This document shows, piece after piece, positions 45,382-55,700 of a DNA stretch of 64,000 nt. The position numbers and the translations under genes are program-made. A model generated the notes under the pieces. It was not told the DNA's origin, made no database searches, and was given only the letters and a program-made list of their open reading frames with translations. The stretch is from contig CAMPHJ010000004.1 in NCBI GenBank assembly GCA_946885845.1, positions 1 through 64,000 of the forward strand, given 5' to 3'. The stretch comes from an uncultured Sphingobium sp. (GTDB lineage Bacteria > Pseudomonadota > Alphaproteobacteria > Sphingomonadales > Sphingomonadaceae). Position 1 is the first letter of the stretch; each line of letters begins with the position of its first letter.

Positions 45382-46045
45382 GAGGCGTTTCCCGCACCCG
45401 TTCAACGCACAGGCGAAAGGCAAAGCGACGGACGATCCTGACATGGTCGGGAGGAATATCGGCCTGAACCATCAAGTCACGCCACTCACCGGGCCGAAAA
45501 GCGCGCGCGATGGACAGTTGGCCGTCTTCTCGCACGATCCGGTGCACGCGCAACAGCCGCGCGAGCAGGGGATAGCCCCGATAGGCAAAGCCATGGCGAT
45601 GAAGATCGCACAACAGCCAGCCGGTCCGGGCTTCATTTTCCATATGGCGCAGGAATGTCATGAGCTGCGCATCGGTCATATGGTGCGCAACCTGGCTGGA
45701 AATGATGAAATCGAACCGTTCAGGTTGGTCGCGATAATCGCCAATCCGATAATCGATCGCCAGATCGCGCGGGGTGGCGTTACGCGCTGCGTTCAGGCTT
45801 TTTTCGTTGAGGTCGACGCCGACCAATTGCGCGTCGATCCCGCGCCGCCGTGCCCAGCGTGCAATGGCCCGCAAAATATCGCCATCGCCAAAGCCCACGT
45901 CCAGCAAGCGAAATTGCTTCGCCGATCCCACCGCCCGGTTCAGGAAGGCCATGGTCGGCCAGGCGGTGAAGGTCCAGCGATTGACCCGCGCCAGGTCGTG
46001 CAAGACGCGTTCATAGACCGCCGGGTCAAGGCCGGGGGCATCCAT
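45371..46045 (-). CDS. Class I SAM-dependent methyltransferase
   Basis: About 224 residues from the ATG at 46045, favoured because AGGACGAG lies seven bases upstream; ATG 46084 and GTG 46147 extend the frame without a Shine-Dalgarno sequence. SAM motif I is LLDVGFGDGDIL and the acidic strand end is LVGVDLNEKS. DFIISSQVAHHM marks the post-I region. It probably methylates the type III PKS product. It overlaps the flavoprotein gene's 3' end by 11 bases in convergent orientation and follows the second methyltransferase gene. Confidence 0.82.
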   Translation of the reverse strand: MDAPGLDPAVYERVLHDLARVNRWTFTAWPTMAFLNRAVGSAKQFRLLDVGFGDGDILRAIARWARRRGIDAQLVGVDLNEKSLNAARNATPRDLAIDYRIGDYRDQPERFDFIISSQVAHHMTDAQLMTFLRHMENEARTGWLLCDLHRHGFAYRGYPLLARLLRVHRIVREDGQLSIARAFRPGEWRDLMVQADIPPDHVRIVRRFAFRLCVERVRETPLNP

Positions 46046-46131
46046 CTGCTCGTCCTGCCGCGACCTTGTCGCCAGGTCGATCATGACGCTGTCATTTTCA
46101 TGCGTTGGCCAGATAAACCATATAGGTTCAT

Positions 46132-47025
46132 CTAACGCGCCTTCCACTCGAACATGCCATAACGCATCGCGCCCGTTCGCAGTGCGATGATCAGGCGAGG
46201 CAGACTGAGCGTGAAATCGCGGCTTTGGGTGGTTCGACCGAACGCCAGCCGTCTGATTTCGCGATCGGTGACCAACCCCTTCAACAGGCGCATCAGACAG
46301 ATCGACCAGGTGCGCCGGACCTGCCGGCTGATATCCTGATAACCCGCCAGCGCGAACCCTGCGTTCGCCGCCAGTTCGATATAATCAGCCCGACTACCCA
46401 TGCTCGGCAGCCTTCCTTCGCGGCAGATGGGAAGCAGCAGATGGCGGGCCTGCCATGACGGGACGCCTTCCCCCTCCAGCCATGCACATACGACCAGCCT
46501 GCCGTCGGGCCGCAATATGCGCCTCGCCTCCGCAAAGAAGCGCGCCTTGTCGGCCATATGTTCAGAACTTTCGATGGCATATGCCCTGTCGTAGGCGCCG
46601 GTTTCCAGACCATTGTCCATCCAGTCGCGTAACAGGCAGGTGAAGCCCGCACCACGGCCCATGGCAACTCGCTGCTGCGCCGCCGACAAGGTCAACCCAA
46701 CGATCGATACGTCATTTCGGCTCAGAAGATCAGCGGCGGTCGCTCCATATCCGCAGCCGATGTCGCAGACCTTATGCTCCCGCTTCAACGCAAGCCGCTG
46801 CTCCACCAGCGTGACCAACGCCGCCACCGCCTGTTCGACGGTTTCGCTGCCGTCGCGCCAATAGCCATGATGGACATGATCGCCCCACATGCGGCGATAG
46901 GCGATGTCGAGTTCATCATAATGAACCGCCACATGCGCAGCGGTCGCGGGTCCGTCCGGCACGATCATGCCGATGTTATCCACGTCGGCGGCCTTATCCG
47001 CAAGCGTGAAGTCCCGCCAAATCAT
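46132..47025 (-). CDS. SAM-dependent methyltransferase, tocopherol/CFA-synthase-like
   Basis: The product has 297 residues. HYDELDIAYRRMWGDHVHHGYW before motif I is typical of gamma-tocopherol methyltransferase and cyclopropane-synthase relatives. Motif I is VCDIGCGYGATAADL, followed by IVGLTLSAAQQ and a helical C-terminal third. An ATG at 46968 is another possible start, as neither site has a strong ribosome-binding sequence. Placed with the type III PKS genes, it is a likely second tailoring methyltransferase. The 206 bases upstream are AT-rich and without genes. Confidence 0.82.
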   Translation of the reverse strand: MIWRDFTLADKAADVDNIGMIVPDGPATAAHVAVHYDELDIAYRRMWGDHVHHGYWRDGSETVEQAVAALVTLVEQRLALKREHKVCDIGCGYGATAADLLSRNDVSIVGLTLSAAQQRVAMGRGAGFTCLLRDWMDNGLETGAYDRAYAIESSEHMADKARFFAEARRILRPDGRLVVCAWLEGEGVPSWQARHLLLPICREGRLPSMGSRADYIELAANAGFALAGYQDISRQVRRTWSICLMRLLKGLVTDREIRRLAFGRTTQSRDFTLSLPRLIIALRTGAMRYGMFEWKAR

Positions 47026-47231
47026 GGCGGCAAAATAGAAACGGCCCCGTCGCTTTTGTTAAAGATCAGGGGTTTAATATACGCACTTTAATGTTCGTTA
47101 CCGAAATTATAGCCACTATACGTAGAGTTGTGAAGATGCTATAAAGTATCTGGGTGTGTGGCGTGCTTGAGTGCCGTTTATGACCATTCTGGTACACCAC
47201 CATCACAAAAAGAACAAATAGGGAGAGGAAG

Positions 47232-49766
47232 ATGGCGAGTGTAGCTCGTTCGGCGCTGATGGGGGGCGTAGCCTTCGCAGCGTTTTTCGCAAGTCCGGCA
47301 ATTGCGCAGGACAATCAGCCAACAGCCAATGAAAGCGCGTCACCGGGCAGGGTCGGCATTTCCAGCGCCGACATCATCGTCACCGCACAAAGGCGCGAGG
47401 AACGGGCACAGGATGTGCCGGTGGTCGTGACTGCTTTTTCGGCCGAGCGACTGGAGCGGCTGAACGTCACTGAACCCCAGGATCTGTACGGAACCGTGCC
47501 GTCGCTGGTGTCGGGGACGCAGGGGCAGGCCAGCCGTGACGTGCAGTCCTATTCGATTCGCGGCCAGTCGACAGGCTTTCTGGCGTCGCCGGGCGTGCAG
47601 CTTTACCTGAACGAAGTGCCGCTTCCGTCCGCCATTTCGCTGAACCTTCAAGGCGCGCCGGGAATGTTCATGGACATGGAAAATGTCCAGGTGCTTTCAG
47701 GACCGCAGGGTACGCTGTTCGGTCGCAACACGACGGGCGGCGCCGTCCTGTTCCAGGCACGCAGGCCGACGGACCAGTTCGAAGGCTATGTCGAAGGCAG
47801 CATCGGCAATTATGACCTGCGCGGTCTGGAAGGTGCGATCAACATTCCTTTGGCTGGCGATCAGCTGATGGTCCGCATCGCCGGCGCCTATCAGGACCGG
47901 CGCGGCTACACCCGGGATTATGTCTGGGACAAGTGGCGTGACGACACGCACTGGTATTCCGGGCGGGTCGGCATCCTTATGAAGCCTAATGAGCGGTTCG
48001 AGAATTATCTGCTGGTCTACGGCAGCAGGTCCTCCAACAACGGCGCGGGGCACGTCCATGGCGGATTCAATATCCCGTCTTTGATTGCGCAGGGTTTTTG
48101 CACCGATGGCGCCCCCACCCCTACTGCGGTTTCATGTGATGTCTATCGCGACCAGACCGCCATTGCAGATGATATCGGGCCACGCGGCGTGCGGGGTGAT
48201 GTTGACGCTTTCAGCAAGATCAGCAGTTGGGGCGCGATCAACACGACCACATATGAGCTCACCGACGAGTTGACGCTGAAGAACATCGTCAGTTTCCAGA
48301 AGCTGAAGGACAATTACGCGGCCGACCAGGATGGTACGCCGTTGCAGCAATATGCGCTGACGCAGAACGCGGACCTGCCCGATTTCCCTATCCCAGGCTT
48401 TACCGACCTTTACGGGCTGCCCGCTACGCCGGGCAATGTGTATCTGAACGGTCAGCCGAACTTCAACCTGCCACGCGACTACCTGAAGCAGTTTACGGAA
48501 GAACTGCAGTTGCAGGGTGCGATGCTTGACGGAAAGCTGAATTTCGCCGTTGGCGCATTCTACTATAACGCCACCCCGGCGGGACCCTGGGGCAGCCGGG
48601 CGGCGCAGTTCTGCCCTGCAGCATTCACCGGACTGTGCACGGCTTCCGATGGACGGTCGGGCGTCAGCAACCAGTCGAAGGCGCTTTATAGCCAGGCAAC
48701 ACTCGACCTGGGCGTGCTGACGCCGACACTCGACAGTCTCCGCTTAACCGGCGGCTATCGCTATACCTGGGACAGGATCAGGGGGTTCGCCTCATCCTGG
48801 TCAACAGGAGCAATGGGCGACTTCACCTGTTCGTTCGGCACGCCTGCTGGCCAAACCGTGCCTGGGGGCGTATCTCCGGCCGACTTCTGCAACTTCGAAG
48901 CCACGCTCAAGAGCAAGGCGCCGACCTGGACGATCGGACTTGATTACAAGCCGATGCGCGATGTGCTGGTCTACGCCAAGGTCAGCCGGGGCTATAAGTC
49001 CGGCGGTTTCAACACCTTCGCGGTTCGGCCGACCACAACCACGTTCGAACCGGAAAAGCTCACCACCTATGAGGCTGGCTTCAAGTCCGACTGGCGGGTC
49101 GGAGGAATGCCGGTCCGGTTCAACGCCACCTATTATTATTCCGATTACAAGAATATCCATCGTCCCGGCGGCGACGCCAACTTCGCTCTAGTTCCACCGG
49201 CTTTTGGCGCGGCCATCTTCGCGGCGGAAGCCACCATCCAAGGCGTTGAAGTCGAAGCGAACATCCGACCGGTCAGTGGAGTGGAAATCGGCGGAACGCT
49301 GAGCCATGCTGACGGCGACTACAAGAAATATGAGGTCTTCTCGTTCGGGACACCGTCTTGTAACAACGCGCCGTTTGGCGCGACAGCCGACTATAGCTGC
49401 GCACCCTTCCAGTTCCTGACGCCATGGATCTACAATGTCTACGCGACGATCGATCTTCCTGTGCCGGAAAGCATGGGCGATCCGTCATTGCTTGTCAGCT
49501 ATTCCTATGTTGACGATCAATATAGCGCGCCTGGTCCATTCGAGGTGGGTGGCCTTATCAAAGGCTATGGACTGCTGAATGCATCGCTGAGCTGGAAGAA
49601 TATCGCAGACAGCGGATTTGATGCGACCCTTTTCGCGAACAACATCACCAACAAGCTCTTCCGGGTTAGCAACTCGAACGCCTTCAACACCAACGGCGTG
49701 GTGAGTTCGCTATATGGCGAACCCAGAATGTACGGGCTGAAGCTGCGCTATCGCTTCGGCGGCTGA
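47232..49766 (+). CDS. TonB-dependent outer-membrane receptor
   Basis: An 844-residue receptor with a signal peptide (MASVARSALMGGVAFAAFF, cleavage after AIA), the TonB-box-like DIIVTAQRREE, a plug ending VQVLSGPQGTLFGRNTTGGA and a long barrel. GGGAGAGGAAG precedes the ATG. Several extracellular loops contain paired cysteines (for example FCPAAFTGLC), probable disulphides. It is preceded by a 206-base AT-rich promoter region and ended by a strong terminator, so it is likely monocistronic. The ligand is unknown. Confidence 0.93.
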   Translation: MASVARSALMGGVAFAAFFASPAIAQDNQPTANESASPGRVGISSADIIVTAQRREERAQDVPVVVTAFSAERLERLNVTEPQDLYGTVPSLVSGTQGQASRDVQSYSIRGQSTGFLASPGVQLYLNEVPLPSAISLNLQGAPGMFMDMENVQVLSGPQGTLFGRNTTGGAVLFQARRPTDQFEGYVEGSIGNYDLRGLEGAINIPLAGDQLMVRIAGAYQDRRGYTRDYVWDKWRDDTHWYSGRVGILMKPNERFENYLLVYGSRSSNNGAGHVHGGFNIPSLIAQGFCTDGAPTPTAVSCDVYRDQTAIADDIGPRGVRGDVDAFSKISSWGAINTTTYELTDELTLKNIVSFQKLKDNYAADQDGTPLQQYALTQNADLPDFPIPGFTDLYGLPATPGNVYLNGQPNFNLPRDYLKQFTEELQLQGAMLDGKLNFAVGAFYYNATPAGPWGSRAAQFCPAAFTGLCTASDGRSGVSNQSKALYSQATLDLGVLTPTLDSLRLTGGYRYTWDRIRGFASSWSTGAMGDFTCSFGTPAGQTVPGGVSPADFCNFEATLKSKAPTWTIGLDYKPMRDVLVYAKVSRGYKSGGFNTFAVRPTTTTFEPEKLTTYEAGFKSDWRVGGMPVRFNATYYYSDYKNIHRPGGDANFALVPPAFGAAIFAAEATIQGVEVEANIRPVSGVEIGGTLSHADGDYKKYEVFSFGTPSCNNAPFGATADYSCAPFQFLTPWIYNVYATIDLPVPESMGDPSLLVSYSYVDDQYSAPGPFEVGGLIKGYGLLNASLSWKNIADSGFDATLFANNITNKLFRVSNSNAFNTNGVVSSLYGEPRMYGLKLRYRFGG

Positions 49767-49824
49767 GGGGCAGCAATAGCGAGAAGCGGCCAAAATGCTT
49801 GGCTGCTTCCTCCAACCGAATGCT

Positions 49825-49863
49825 GGAGGTCCGCCTTGCATAAGGGCGGGCCTCCTCTTTTTT
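49825..49863 (+). terminator. Rho-independent terminator
   Basis: GGAGGTCCGCC pairs with GGCGGGCCTCC (one G-U) and is followed by TCTTTTTT. It lies 58 bases after the TonB receptor stop. Confidence 0.88.
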
Positions 49864-49867
49864 GAAG

Positions 49868-50075
49868 CTAGAGCGCGCTGCGTTTAATCGGACGCAGGTC
49901 GCGCGCTCTAGAGCATGATCCGATCATACTGGATCGGACCATGCTCTATTTTCTTTTTGTCTTCCGCATTTTCCGAGTCAGCAGATGAATCCATCTGCTT
50001 CGAAAATGCTCTAGTTTTTGTTATCGCATCGTCTTAACCGCAAAACCGGTTCCCACTTTTGCGCACGATGCTCTA
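49868..50075 (+). repeat. Composite extragenic repeat, modules A, B, C
   Basis: Module A (49868-49911) is a hairpin bounded by CTAGAGCGCG/CGCGCTCTAG. Module B (49911-50014) includes GATCCGATCATA, TATTTTCTTTTTG and an AGCAGATG/CATCTGCT stem. Module C (50015-50075) includes CCGGTTCCCACTTTTGCGC. Each module recurs elsewhere in the window: A and C at 40.7 kb, B at 2.0 kb, C at 0.1 kb. With the terminator it fills most of the 334-base gap. Confidence 0.85.
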
Positions 50076-50100
50076 AGGTTGGTCGCGGGTCGTCGCCTGG

Positions 50101-51933
50101 TCAGGCGGCGGCGTCCGCGCCTTCATCGGTCGCGATCCACATTGCGGCGACCATTTCCAACAATTGAGGGGCGTCGAAAGGCTTTGCCACCACCGGTATG
50201 TGGTCGAACTGTGCCGGAAGATGTTCGCTGCCATAGCCGCTGACAAAGATGAACGGAATGTTCCTGTCGGTCAGCGCCTGCGCCACGCGGTCGGCTGGCT
50301 CCCCCTGCAAATTGCCGTCGACCAGGGCGCCGTCAAATTCTCTGCTCTTTATCATGGCTCGCGCCTCGTCCACCGAGGCGACCGGGCCGACTAAAGTTGC
50401 CCCCGAATCTTCCAATATGGCAGCAAGTTCAAGCGCGATCAGCGCTTCATCTTCAATCAGCAGCAGCCTTTTGCCTTGCAAGTCCACGCCGCCCGTCCCG
50501 CTTCCTTCGCCCGCGCGGCCCATCACTCTGGGGCGAAGTCGCGGGCCACGATGTCGCGCGCCTGCCATATAGGGCAGGGTCAGCGTCCAACCGATCCCGT
50601 CGGCGTCATAATGCGGTTCCGCGCTACCGCCATCAGCCCGCAGGCTTCGTTCAATCAGTGCGGTGCCAAAGCCCCGGCGCGTGGGCGGAGCCACGGACGG
50701 ACCACCGCGTTCCTGCCATTCCAGAACCAATTGGTTATCATTGACGGCCCACGCCAGACGCACATGCCCTTCCGGGACGGAAAGCGCACCATATTTATGC
50801 GCGTTGGTGACCAGTTCATGCAACACGAGCGCCAGATGAAGGGCGGGTTCAGGGGGAAGGTCGACCGGCGGGCCAACCGCTTCGAACCGGTCCGCTTCTA
50901 TGGCACCGATCGACAATTGTCCTTCGATCAGTTCACGCAGGCTGGCGACCTGCCAGGTCGCGCCGCTCAGCAGGGAATGGGCGCTGGCGAGCGCGTGAAT
51001 GCGGCCAATGAAGGTAGGCGCGAAATCGGAAGGGCCGGTCGAATGGCGCAGCGTTTGCGTCGCGATCGCCTGAACGGAAGCAAGTGTGTTTTTTACCCGG
51101 TGGTTCAGCTCGCCAATCAGCAACTTCTGGGTTTCTTCGGCGCGTCGGCGATCAGTGACGTCCAATATCTGCAAGTTGATCGAAAAGAAGCGCCCCGTCC
51201 CATCCCGCAGCGCAGAACAATAGCATTCGCAATCCAGCGATAATCCCTCGGCCGAATGAAAGCGCAGCGTCTGCGTGGCGCGGGGGAGCGTACCGTCGAT
51301 CATATCATTCAGCAGGGCGGTGAAATCCGCCTCTTGCTCGGCGCCCAGCCACTTGACCTCGACCGCGCCAAAGCCCGCGACTTCAGCGGAGCGCCACCCA
51401 AAAAGCCGTTCCGCGCCCTTCGACCAGGATATGATCCGCTGATCCGCGTCAAGTTCGACCAGCGCCAATGGCGAATTGTCGCCATGCGCCGTCAGCTTGG
51501 CGAGAGCGGCGGCATGGTCATCACGCTGACGCGACAATTCCAGCCGTTGCCGGAACAGCTCCACGAAAATAGCGACCTTGCTCCGCACGATCTGGGGATC
51601 GACGGGCTTCAGCAGATAATCCACAGCGCCGGTTTCATAGCCCCGAAAGCGGCGGCGTTCGTCCGTGGCGACCGCTGTCAGGAAAATGATCGGCACGCGG
51701 CGCGTTCGTTCAGTCCCTCGCATCAGTTCGGCCAGTTCGAACCCGTCCATTCCGGGCATCTGCACGTCCAGCAGGGCAAGGGCCACGTCATGCTTGAGCA
51801 GCAGTTCCAGCGCCTCATCGCCCGACCGCGCCTGCAACAGCTCCAACCCTTCGCCGCTCAACAGAGCATCGAGCGCGGCCAGATTTTCGGGCACGTCGTC
51901 CACGGCCAGAATCTTCACTGGATCAATATCCAT
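50101..51933 (-). CDS. Receiver-PAS-HWE histidine kinase-receiver hybrid
   Basis: A 610-residue soluble signalling protein. It has an N-terminal receiver domain (1-125, phospho-acceptor D56 in ALLDVQMPG), a PAS domain (155-265), an HWE-type phosphorylation site H278 in GELNHRVKNTLA, a catalytic ATPase part with HELVTNAHKYGAL, and a C-terminal receiver (about 490-600, acceptor in GALVDGNLQG). No membrane segment is seen. The start codon shares its last base with the CheR gene's stop. It likely receives phosphate from the upstream hybrid kinase through its first receiver domain. Confidence 0.9.
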   Translation of the reverse strand: MDIDPVKILAVDDVPENLAALDALLSGEGLELLQARSGDEALELLLKHDVALALLDVQMPGMDGFELAELMRGTERTRRVPIIFLTAVATDERRRFRGYETGAVDYLLKPVDPQIVRSKVAIFVELFRQRLELSRQRDDHAAALAKLTAHGDNSPLALVELDADQRIISWSKGAERLFGWRSAEVAGFGAVEVKWLGAEQEADFTALLNDMIDGTLPRATQTLRFHSAEGLSLDCECYCSALRDGTGRFFSINLQILDVTDRRRAEETQKLLIGELNHRVKNTLASVQAIATQTLRHSTGPSDFAPTFIGRIHALASAHSLLSGATWQVASLRELIEGQLSIGAIEADRFEAVGPPVDLPPEPALHLALVLHELVTNAHKYGALSVPEGHVRLAWAVNDNQLVLEWQERGGPSVAPPTRRGFGTALIERSLRADGGSAEPHYDADGIGWTLTLPYMAGARHRGPRLRPRVMGRAGEGSGTGGVDLQGKRLLLIEDEALIALELAAILEDSGATLVGPVASVDEARAMIKSREFDGALVDGNLQGEPADRVAQALTDRNIPFIFVSGYGSEHLPAQFDHIPVVAKPFDAPQLLEMVAAMWIATDEGADAAA

Positions 51934-52799
51934 CAGTCTGCCCCACCCAGAGCCTGGCCATTGCGCCGGAAAATCTTTTCCGCTTCGTCAAAATCGGTGA
52001 ACCCGGATGAATGGCGTGAAAAGCGCAGCGTTTCCTTGGACCCCAGACCCAGGAAACCGCCCCGCACCAGCGATCCACCAAACAGTCCCAGCGCGCGGTC
52101 CTGCAAGTCGCGGTCGAAATAGATCAGAACATTGCGGCTCGACACCAGCTGCACTTCGGAAAACACCTGGTCGCTGGCGAGATTATGTTCCGCGAAAACG
52201 GCGCGGCGGCGCAGCGATTTGTCGAACACGGCGGCGCCATATGCGGCGGTATAATAATCTGACAACGACGTCCTGCCACCCGACCGGCGATGATTTTCAG
52301 TGAAATGTGCGATCTGGTCGCGACTATATATGCCCGCCTCCGCTCGTTCGAGGGCAGCCGGGCTGATGTCGGTACAGTAGAAAATGGTGCGGTCTTCCAG
52401 ACCTTCTTCCCGGAACAGGATGGCGAGCGAATAAAATTCCTCTCCATTGGCGCACCCCGCGATCCAGATTTTAAGCGAAGGATAGGTCCGCAAATGCGGG
52501 ATCACCTTTTCCCGCAGAGCGCGGAAATAAGCGGGGTCCCTGAACATTTCGCTGACCTGGATCGTCAGGAAGCTCATCAAATCCGCGAAAATGGCCGGTT
52601 CGCGTAAAAGGCGATGTTGCAGGTGGGACAGGCTGGCACAGCCGAAATGCTGCTGCGCCCGCGCCATGCGACGATGCAGCGATCCACGAGAATAGCCCCG
52701 GAAGTCATAATGATAATGCCGCCAGATCGCCTCCAGCAGCAGATCAAGTTCTATTTCGTCAAGTGGCCCCCAAGCCGGTTCTGTCAGCGCGGCATCCAT
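51933..52799 (-). CDS. CheR-type protein glutamate methyltransferase
   Basis: A 288-residue CheR with the N-terminal helical domain (1-75) and SAM-binding domain: IWIAGCANGEEFYSLA is motif I, TDISPAALERA follows, and QLVSSRNVLIYFDRDLQ is the CheR C-terminal signature. It normally methylates chemoreceptors, but no receptor or CheB methylesterase gene is present in the operon. It overlaps the preceding kinase gene by 16 bases and the following one by one. It may methylate one of the two kinases or a distant receptor. Confidence 0.9.
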   Translation of the reverse strand: MDAALTEPAWGPLDEIELDLLLEAIWRHYHYDFRGYSRGSLHRRMARAQQHFGCASLSHLQHRLLREPAIFADLMSFLTIQVSEMFRDPAYFRALREKVIPHLRTYPSLKIWIAGCANGEEFYSLAILFREEGLEDRTIFYCTDISPAALERAEAGIYSRDQIAHFTENHRRSGGRTSLSDYYTAAYGAAVFDKSLRRRAVFAEHNLASDQVFSEVQLVSSRNVLIYFDRDLQDRALGLFGGSLVRGGFLGLGSKETLRFSRHSSGFTDFDEAEKIFRRNGQALGGAD

Positions 52800-55700
52800 A
52801 CCCGCACCAGACTGAGCAGTTTATCGACGTCGAGCGGCTTTGCCAGATAATCATTCGCTCCGGCCTGCAGGCATTCCTGCTGATCCCGCGCCATCGCCTT
52901 GGCCGTAAGGGCAATGACGGGCATCGATTTACCCCAGGGCTGGCTGCGGATTTCGCGCGTACAGGTGAGCCCGTCCATTTCCGGCATCATCACGTCCATC
53001 AGCACCAGGTCCACAGGCGCGGCGGCGCCGCGCGCACTTTCTTCAAGCGCGACGAGAGCCTCGCGGCCATTACGTGCGATACGGACATGCACCCCATGGG
53101 GTTCGAAAATGCTCGTCAGGGCATAAACGTTCCGTATGTCGTCCTCGACCACCAGAATATTTCTGCCTTCCAGCCCTTCGTCGCGATTCAGGGACTTGGC
53201 GATCAGTTGCTGTTGGGGTTCGGGCAGTTCGGACACGATCTGGTGCAGGAACAGCGTCACTTCGTCCAGCAGGCGTTCGGGCGACTTGGCGCCCTTCACG
53301 ATGATCGACTTGGAATATTTGCGCAGGCGCAATTCCTCATTCTGGCTAAGGTCGCGACCGGTATAGACGATGACGGGCGGAAAACCGACGCTGTCATCGG
53401 CGCTGAGCCGCTCCAGCAAATCAAGGCCGGTCGCATCGGGCAGGTTGAGGTCCAGCACCATGCAGTCGAATGTTTCGCGCCCCAGCATGTCGAAACATTG
53501 CGCGGCGGAATGCGCCTCCAGCGTTTCCACATCGCGCGATGCGAGCAGCAGCTTGATGCTTTCGGCCTGCTGGGCGTCATCCTCCACCACCAGCACCCGG
53601 CGCATCCGCTGGTCCATGCGCGCTTCCAACCCTTCGAGCATGTCGATCAGCTGTTCGCGCTTCACAGGTTTGAACAGATAGCCGATCGCGCCACTCGACA
53701 ACGCCGCCTGACTGTCGTCATCCACCGATACGACGTGCACCGGAATATGTCGGGTGCGAACGTCGCGCTTGATACGATCCAGCACCGACAGGCCGGTATG
53801 GTCGGGCAGGTTCATGTCCAAAATGACGGCATGGGGCACATATTGCCGCGCCATCAGCGTGCCTTCATCGGCGGTGCCCGCGATAAGGCATTGAAATCCC
53901 TGTTCATGCGCAATGTCGCACAGGATCCGCGCGAACACCGGGTCGTCCTCTACGATCAATATGACACGCGCGTCCCCGGCAAGCTGTCCGCGATCATCCT
54001 CGATCACGGTCACTGGCCGCAAGCGGGGTGGCGTGGGGTTGGATGGACGAGGACGCACCGGATCGGGCGCACCAACGGACGGCACATGACTCAAGGACGG
54101 GTCGAACCGCTGCGGCAACAGCAGGGAAAAGGCGCTGCCCTGCCCCGGCGTGCTTTCAACGCGCACTTCACCGCCAAGCAGGCGGGCCAGTTCACGCGAG
54201 ATCGACAGGCCAAGGCCGGTGCCGCCATATTTACGGCTGACGGTCCCGTCGGCCTGGCGGAACGCTTCGAAAATGACCTGCTGCTGGTCATCGGGAATGC
54301 CAACGCCGGTATCGCGAACGGTGAAGGCAATGCGGCCATCGGCTTCCTGCCCGACGGTCAGTGCGACCTCACCCTTTTCCGTGAATTTGATCGCGTTGGA
54401 CAGGAAGTTTTTCAACACCTGTTCCAACCGCTGCTGATCGGTTTCGATGTCCGCCACATCGGTTTCTGTCGCGATGCGGAAGGCCAGGCCCTTTGCCTGC
54501 GCAGACGCGCCAAAGATCGCCTGCAATTTTTCGATGACAGGAACGACCCGGAAACGGCGTGGCTGAAGTTCCAGCTTGCCCGCCTCGATCTTCGAAATAT
54601 CCAGGATATCGTTGATCAGGGTCAGCAGGTCGTTGCCCGACGTTTCGATGGTTTCGGCGTGGCGCACCTGATCCGCGCTGAGATTGCCCGCGCGGTTTTC
54701 CGCCAGCAGCCGCGCCATGATGAGCAGGGAATTGAGCGGCGTTCGCAATTCGTGGCTCATATTGGCCAGGAATTCGGACTTGTAACGGCTGGCCTGCTCC
54801 AGATCGCTCGCCTGTTTTTGCAACGAACCCTGAGCACGGCTCAGGTCATCGCGCTGAATTTCGAGCTGGCGGGCCTGTTCTTCCAATCGCGCGTTGCTTT
54901 CCTCCAGCTCGCTCTGCTGGGCTTCCAGCCGACTTGCGGAGTCCTGAAGCTGGCGGCTTTGCGTTTCAAGCTCGTCATTATTGGCGCGCAGCTCTTCGCT
55001 TTGCGTCTGCAATTCTTCGGCCTGTTGCTGGGTTTCTTCCAGCAATTCGCGCAATCGGGCGCGGTATTTGCCGGACCGGATCGCCACGCCCAGTTGATGA
55101 CCGATGCGAGCAAGCAGCTGATCCGCCAACGCGGCGTCGGCGCGGGCCAGGCCCAATTCGATCACCGCATTGACCACGCCGTCCGCCTTCGTCGTGGCGA
55201 TCAGCAGTGTGTCGGGCTTGCTCTGTCCCAGGCCCGATCCATAATAGAGATATCCGTCAGGCACCGCATCCAGCATTACGGTGCGACCGTCCCGCGCAGC
55301 TTCCGACAGCAAGCCGTCGGACAGTCCGAAGCGGGTCGGCACCTGCGCCTCTGCCGGGACGCCATAGGTGGCATGGCGGCGAAAGCCATCGCCATTGCGT
55401 ATGAAGATAGCGCCGGCCTTTGCATTCAGCTGACCGGCCAGAAAAACCAGCGCGCTGCGCGCCAGCTCATCCAGCGGCTGTTCGCCCCCGACCGCTTCAG
55501 CCAGTCCGACCTGACCGGTCTGCAGCCACTCTTCCCGCCGTACGGCGTTACGGCTGCGGATGAAAAGAAATCCAACGATCGCAAGGATCCACGTCACCGC
55601 GCCGCCCAGCGTACGGTTAAGCGCAGCTACCGACGGGTCTATGCCGACCGGAGCGAGGGTGAAACCGACAATGCTCAACAGGGTCGCAATTGCGGCCACC

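Noticed and set aside
49868..50075. CRISPR-like or rho-independent structure in the repeated block
   Set aside because: The modules are not regularly spaced direct repeats and have no unique spacers. They match single dispersed copies elsewhere, so an extragenic repeat is the better description.
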